Source of the DNA: Lepus europaeus
Lineage: Eukaryota; Chordata; Mammalia; Lagomorpha; Leporidae
Direction of reading: 5' to 3'
Assembly: GCF_033115175.1 (NCBI RefSeq)
Contig: NC_084850.1
Span: 111,893,939-111,957,938 of the forward strand
DNA: 64,000 bases
Both the position numbers and the translations under genes were made by a program. Positions within the stretch are counted from its first letter, which is position 1; every line of letters begins with the position of its first letter. Shown here one piece after another: positions 60,394 to 64,000 of the stretch. Below the pieces are notes generated by a model. It searched no databases and was not told the DNA's origin. It was given only the letters and a program-made list of their open reading frames with translations.

Positions 60394-60718
60394 AGGCCGG
60401 CGCCGTGGCTCAACAGGCTAATCCTCTGCCTTGCGGCGCCAGCACACTGGGTTCTAGTCCCGGTCGGGGCGCCGGATTCTGTCCTGGTTGCTCCTCTTCC
60501 AGGCCTGCTCTCTGCTATGGCCCGGGAGTGCAGTGGAGGATGGCCCAAGTCCTTGGGACCTGCACCCCATGGGAGACCAGGAGAAGCACCTGGCTCCTGC
60601 CTTCGGATCAGCGCGGCGCGTGGCGGCCATTGGAGGGTGAACCAACGACAAAAGGAAGACCTTTCTCTCTGTCTCTCTCTCTCACAGTCCACTCTGCCTG
60701 TCAAAAAAAAAAAAAAAA
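60394..60718 (+). mobile_element. CSINE, full length, young
   Basis: Head ggccggcgccgtggctcaac, B box ggttctagtcc, CT repeat and poly(A). Exact 16-bp TSD gaattagttatgttta at 60378-60393 and 60719-60734. Confidence 0.96.
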
Positions 60719-60734
60719 GAATTAGTTATGTTTA

Positions 60735-61440
60735 TAGTATAGAAATTCTTCATTTCAATTAAGAACTGATTGAACTACACATCTTAGGCAGAGAAAGCTT
60801 TTACATATGATTACTATTTGATTTATCAGAGTTCATAAGAGGGCGGAAGGATAGAGTCCACAAAGCATAGAAACACTAGCTAGTAATCCCGTCCCTAACT
60901 CCTTTTGGAATGAGGCAGGGCATCAATAAATAATAAATGGAATCAAGCTGAACATAACCCCTGCTTTGTCTATTTCCTGTGGTTTCTCCATACTCTTTTT
61001 CTTCATGGGAAGCCCCTGTCCCATGAAGCTCACGTCAACCAGTGTGCCACCCTTCCGCCCGACACCCCTTGCCTTCACCCTCTGACTTTGGCCTCCTCCA
61101 TCACGAGGGAAGTCTGCACCACTTCTGGCCTCCAGCTCCGTCTCGGTTCCCAACATCACGCAGTGTGTTCCACAGACCAGGGGGCCCCAGGCCAGCTTCC
61201 TGGCCTCCCACCACCTTCCTTGCTCAGAACCAGCGAGGAAGTTCCCTCTGCCCTCCACCCCAGCCAGCCAGATCCTCCCACCAGGGCCACAGTTGTAGGC
61301 CCATGGGCACCACTGGAACGGCTTGTCTGAAATCCCCGACTCCAAGTCCCCTCCCGACCGCCCCTTCCACCCTCCGGGTGTTTCACAGGCACCCGTGCTC
61401 CGAGTGACAGAAAGAGGACTTCAGAATCCGTGGAATCAAC
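60735..61440. other. Unique DNA downstream of the H2A gene
   Basis: The left part is AT-rich. 60960-61430 is GC-rich, with open frames on both strands as expected from composition. No supported exon. Confidence 0.4.
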
Positions 61441-61447
61441 TGAACAC

Positions 61448-61453
61448 TTTATT
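61448..61453 (-). terminator. Polyadenylation signal AATAAA of the H2A variant gene
   Basis: On the minus strand, gccaataaagtgtt lies about 90 bp after the H2A stop codon. A polyadenylated transcript is normal for histone variants, unlike replication-dependent histones, whose mRNAs end in a stem-loop. Confidence 0.75.
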
Positions 61454-61541
61454 GGCACGCGCTGACGGCTGCCTCCTCCATGGGAGTCTGGGGGCTGGGC
61501 AAGGCCCCGGGTGCAGTGCAGCCAGGCGCTGGCCTCAGGCC

Positions 61542-61910
61542 TCACTCTTTCTCCTCGGGTTGGGCCACTTCCTCATCCCGGGGCTCGGGGTCCTCCTCTA
61601 ACAGGTCCCTGAGGTGCTCGCTGTTTTCGATCGCCTTCTTCACGTGTTCCGGGGTGATGCGTACCCTGCTGTTCTTGTGGGCCTCCTCGCCAGCCAGCTC
61701 CAGGATGTTGGACGTCAGGTACTCGAGGACACCAGCCAGGAACACCGGCGTGGAGGAGCTCAGGCGCTGCGCGTAGCGGTCCTGGCGCAGGTGGCGGTCC
61801 ACGCGGCTCACGGGGAACTGCAGCTCGGCTTTGGTAGAGCGGGAGACGTTCGGCTTCCTGCGCTTGCCGGCTTTCTTGCTGGGTTTCTTACTGGGTTTCT
61901 TCCCGGGCAT
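61542..61910 (-). CDS. Short histone H2A variant (H2A.L/H2A.Q/H2A.B group)
   Basis: A 122-residue intronless H2A variant, expected to pair with H2B in nucleosomes, probably in male germ cells as known for this family. I chose Met at 61910 (MPGKKPSKK), with context accatcATGc and a basic N-tail as in histones. The frame also extends 22 codons upstream to 61976, which looks like leader sequence. The histone fold is clear: AELQFPVSRVDR, YAQRL, PVFLAGVLEYLTSNILELAG and VRITPEHV. Of the six canonical acidic-patch residues, E56, E64 and E91 equivalents remain; E61 is N, D90 is S and E92 is H. The docking domain and the ubiquitinated C-terminal lysines are absent. Instead there is a strongly acidic tail, EEDPEPRDEEVAQPEEKE. 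Best guess is H2A.L or H2A.Q type. Confidence 0.92.
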   Translation of the reverse strand: MPGKKPSKKPSKKAGKRRKPNVSRSTKAELQFPVSRVDRHLRQDRYAQRLSSSTPVFLAGVLEYLTSNILELAGEEAHKNSRVRITPEHVKKAIENSEHLRDLLEEDPEPRDEEVAQPEEKE

Positions 61911-62130
61911 GATGGTTGCTGGGGTTGGGGACCCAATCGGCTCAGCTTGATTTTCCTGCTGGCTTGGGCCTCTCAAGATGCCAGTGCTTAGTCCCGCCCA
62001 CCGTGTCCCTCATTGGCTAGGGAGCAGCCTTTGTGACGCCTCAGTCCTTGTGACGTCACAGGGGACCAGTGCGCCCTGATGACGCATAGCCTGCAAATGG
62101 CTGCGATGGGAGTCTGTTTGCATGAGCCCA
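61911..62130 (-). promoter_or_regulatory. H2A variant promoter with CCAAT and CRE sites
   Basis: Upstream of the start are an inverted CCAAT box (attgg at 62012-62016), a perfect palindromic CRE (tgacgtca, 62051-62058) and two half-CRE-like tgacgc sites (62034-62039 and 62080-62085). There is also an octamer-like tttgcatg (about 62117-62124). CRE/CREM control is well known for post-meiotic testis genes. No clear TATA box. Confidence 0.6.
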
Positions 62131-62785
62131 CCCCCTGCGTTTGAGAAAGTGCTCACTTTTGATCTGACTTTAGCATTCGCCTCCAAAATGATCTCCTGGT
62201 GGGAAAATGGCCCTGTCTTCAGGAAACTGGCCCAGGGTGACTGCCTGATGGTAGCCGTAGGTTGCCTTTGAGTTATTTTACATCCCTTTGCAAGTCGCAG
62301 GGCACTGACAGACATGAATCACCTCCAGCAAGAGGCCCACTGTGCTCTCTCACAGAGCAACCAAACAAGGTTTTGCCTCTATGTCCATGTTCATTCAATA
62401 ACACTGATCAGTTGGATTCTCCATGGAACTGGTAATAGTGTGTGCCTCTCTCCTTTGGGATAACTATTGTAACGTGTTCATGCCTGTATCACTGCCATGA
62501 TGTCATCTTTGTGTAGTTGTCATCGCCTGTTTCACAGGACACACGGATCAGTGTCCACTTGATTCTCCTGTTCTAGAGTGTAAACCGCAGTGAACGTACT
62601 ACACGCACATTTGAAGCCCGGTTATGTCTTTCTGGCCTCTTCTCTGTGAATCCAATGCATCAAGAGTACTTTCTTGGCTGTTTTAAATTTTTGTTTTCCT
62701 CTCTTCAAATTTAGTGGTCCTGTTTTGTTTTGGTCCTTTTACAAGTAATGTACTACCCATGTTTGAGAACCATGGTTAGGAATTT
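62131..62785. other. Unique DNA upstream of the H2A gene
   Basis: No further gene supported. A 101-codon minus frame (62010-62315) overlaps the promoter and has no recognisable domain. Confidence 0.4.
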
Positions 62786-62789
62786 CGTT

Positions 62790-63690
62790 GTTCTTTTATT
62801 TTTCATTTTATTAATGTAAAGTTCATGTAACAAAAAATTATCATTATAATCATGTGTAGTGTACAATTCAGTGACTTTTTAGTGTGTTCCCAATGAAATT
62901 GTCATCAATAATAGATTCTTGAATATTTTCATCACCCTAAAATGAAAACCCACACTACAATTTCTTCCCATTGTCTCTGGCAAAAATTCATTTATTTCCT
63001 GTATCTCTGGGCTTGCCTGTGCTATACATCTGATTTTTAAAAAAATTTTTGTTTATTTGAGAGAAAAAGTTACAGACTGATAGAGGGAGAGATAGAGAGA
63101 CAGTTCTTGCATCCGCTGGTTTACTCCCTAAATGTCTGTAATGGCCAGCGCTGGGTCGATCTGAAGCAAGGACCCAGGAGCTTCTTCTTTGTCTCCCACA
63201 TGGATGCAGAGGCCCATGCCCTTTGGCCATCTTCTCTTGTTTTCCCATGGCACAGCAGAGAGCTGGATTGGAAGAGGAGCAGGTGGAACTTGAACCGTCG
63301 CCTATACGGGATGCTGCAATTTTGGCAGAAGATTAACCTATTCTGTCACAGCGCCAGCTTTTAGACATCTAATATTAAATGGATTGCAACATACATGGCC
63401 TTTTGTGTCTGCTTTCATTTAGCTTAATGCTTTCAGGGTTCAATCACATTCTTGTGTGTATTGGTACTTTTTCCTTTTTAATGGTTATAAAGGAATCTGT
63501 TTTATGGAAATATTCCAATTTATTAATCCATTCTTCAGTTGATGGAAGTTTGAGATTTTCAACATTTTGGCTATTATCATTAACACTACCAGGAGCATTC
63601 ATGGGCAATCTTTTGTGTGAACACGTGTTTTCAATTTCTTAATGTAAGGAGCAGTTGCTTGATCATGTGGTAAGAATTTGTTTTATGGTC
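62790..63690 (-). mobile_element. Old L1 3' part, minus strand
   Basis: Old mammalian L1 in reverse. The left part (62800-63025) contains 'tgtacaattcagtgactttt'; the right part (63365-63690) contains 'ggccttttgtgtctgctttc', 'aatttattaatccattcttc' and 'tggctattatcattaacact'. Split by a CSINE. Confidence 0.75.
63032..63358 (-). mobile_element. CSINE, minus strand
   Basis: Tail complement, then GA-rich sequence, the conserved middle and a head ending 'cacagcgccagct'. Imperfect TSD acatctgatttttaa / acatctaatattaaa. Confidence 0.88.
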
Positions 63691-64000
63691 TGTCCATTTG
63701 AATATCTCTCTTAAATGCTAGTTTGCAGAGATCTGTTCAGTACTGGGTGAAGAAAACACAGACTCTGGTTTACCACTCCTTTTGCTGGTTTGCCTAATTT
63801 GCAGGTCAGTCCTGTGGAAGATCTCTTGGCCTGTGAGAGGAGCATAGCTATTTGGAATCTGTGCTGGGGACATTTTTTAACTCTCTTTTTCCTCTTGTCT
63901 CATGGCTGACATTTGTCAAGTTGAAAGGAAAAGGTCTCTGGGTATCTCTGTCTCTGCAAGTCTCTGATGAGGGCACCTTTCCCATCAACCTTGTTACAAC
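63691..64000. other. Unique DNA to window end
   Basis: No gene recognised; may continue old L1-derived sequence. Confidence 0.3.

Noticed and set aside
61614..61991. 125-codon plus-strand frame opposite the histone gene.
   Set aside because: Antisense shadow of the H2A variant.

Overview
The window is nuclear DNA from a lagomorph, most likely rabbit or hare. It is packed with tRNA-derived SINEs of the lagomorph C (CSINE) type and with lineage-specific LINE-1 (L1) copies. There are no operons, bacterial-type genes or CRISPR arrays. The one convincing host gene is an intronless short histone H2A variant on the minus strand at 61542-61910. In other mammals this family is X-linked and testis-expressed, so an X-chromosome origin is plausible but unproven.

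Layout. 1-6700: an old plus-strand L1 interrupted by a CSINE and by a 5'-truncated minus-strand L1 (2584-5142) that carries a nested insertion. 6700-14660: old L1 pieces, five CSINEs, a probable DNA-transposon relic and unique AT-rich DNA. 14678-23065: an almost intact full-length minus-strand L1 with complete ORF1 and an ORF2 broken by one frameshift near its C-terminus. 23080-31880: unique DNA and CSINEs, plus a weak signal-peptide-like exon candidate at 30175-30239. 31897-37021: a second young L1, plus strand, with perfect 18-bp target-site duplications (TSDs) and intact ORF1 but no ORF2. 37040-53180: old L1 fragments, CSINEs, a SINE-L1 composite with shared TSDs (41384-42142) and a 5'-truncated L1 (48495-50218). 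53223-54181: seven 137-bp tandem units. 54610-61440: mostly unique, more GC-rich DNA. 61440-62130: the H2A gene with polyA signal, CCAAT box and CRE. 62790-63690: an old minus-strand L1 split by a CSINE.

The most interesting signals are in the two young L1s. Both carry an unusually long 3' region that replaces about 0.5 kb of the ordinary L1 3' UTR. This region includes a decayed open frame resembling the nucleocapsid zinc-knuckle part of a retroviral gag gene. In the ORF1-only copy this foreign segment nearly abuts ORF1, giving an ORF1 / retrovirus-like / L1 3'-end structure. The two elements lie head to head, 8.8 kb apart, as a large inverted repeat. L1 machinery probably mobilised the SINEs as well, since many have A tails and clear TSDs. 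All family assignments are from reading the sequence; no database search was run.
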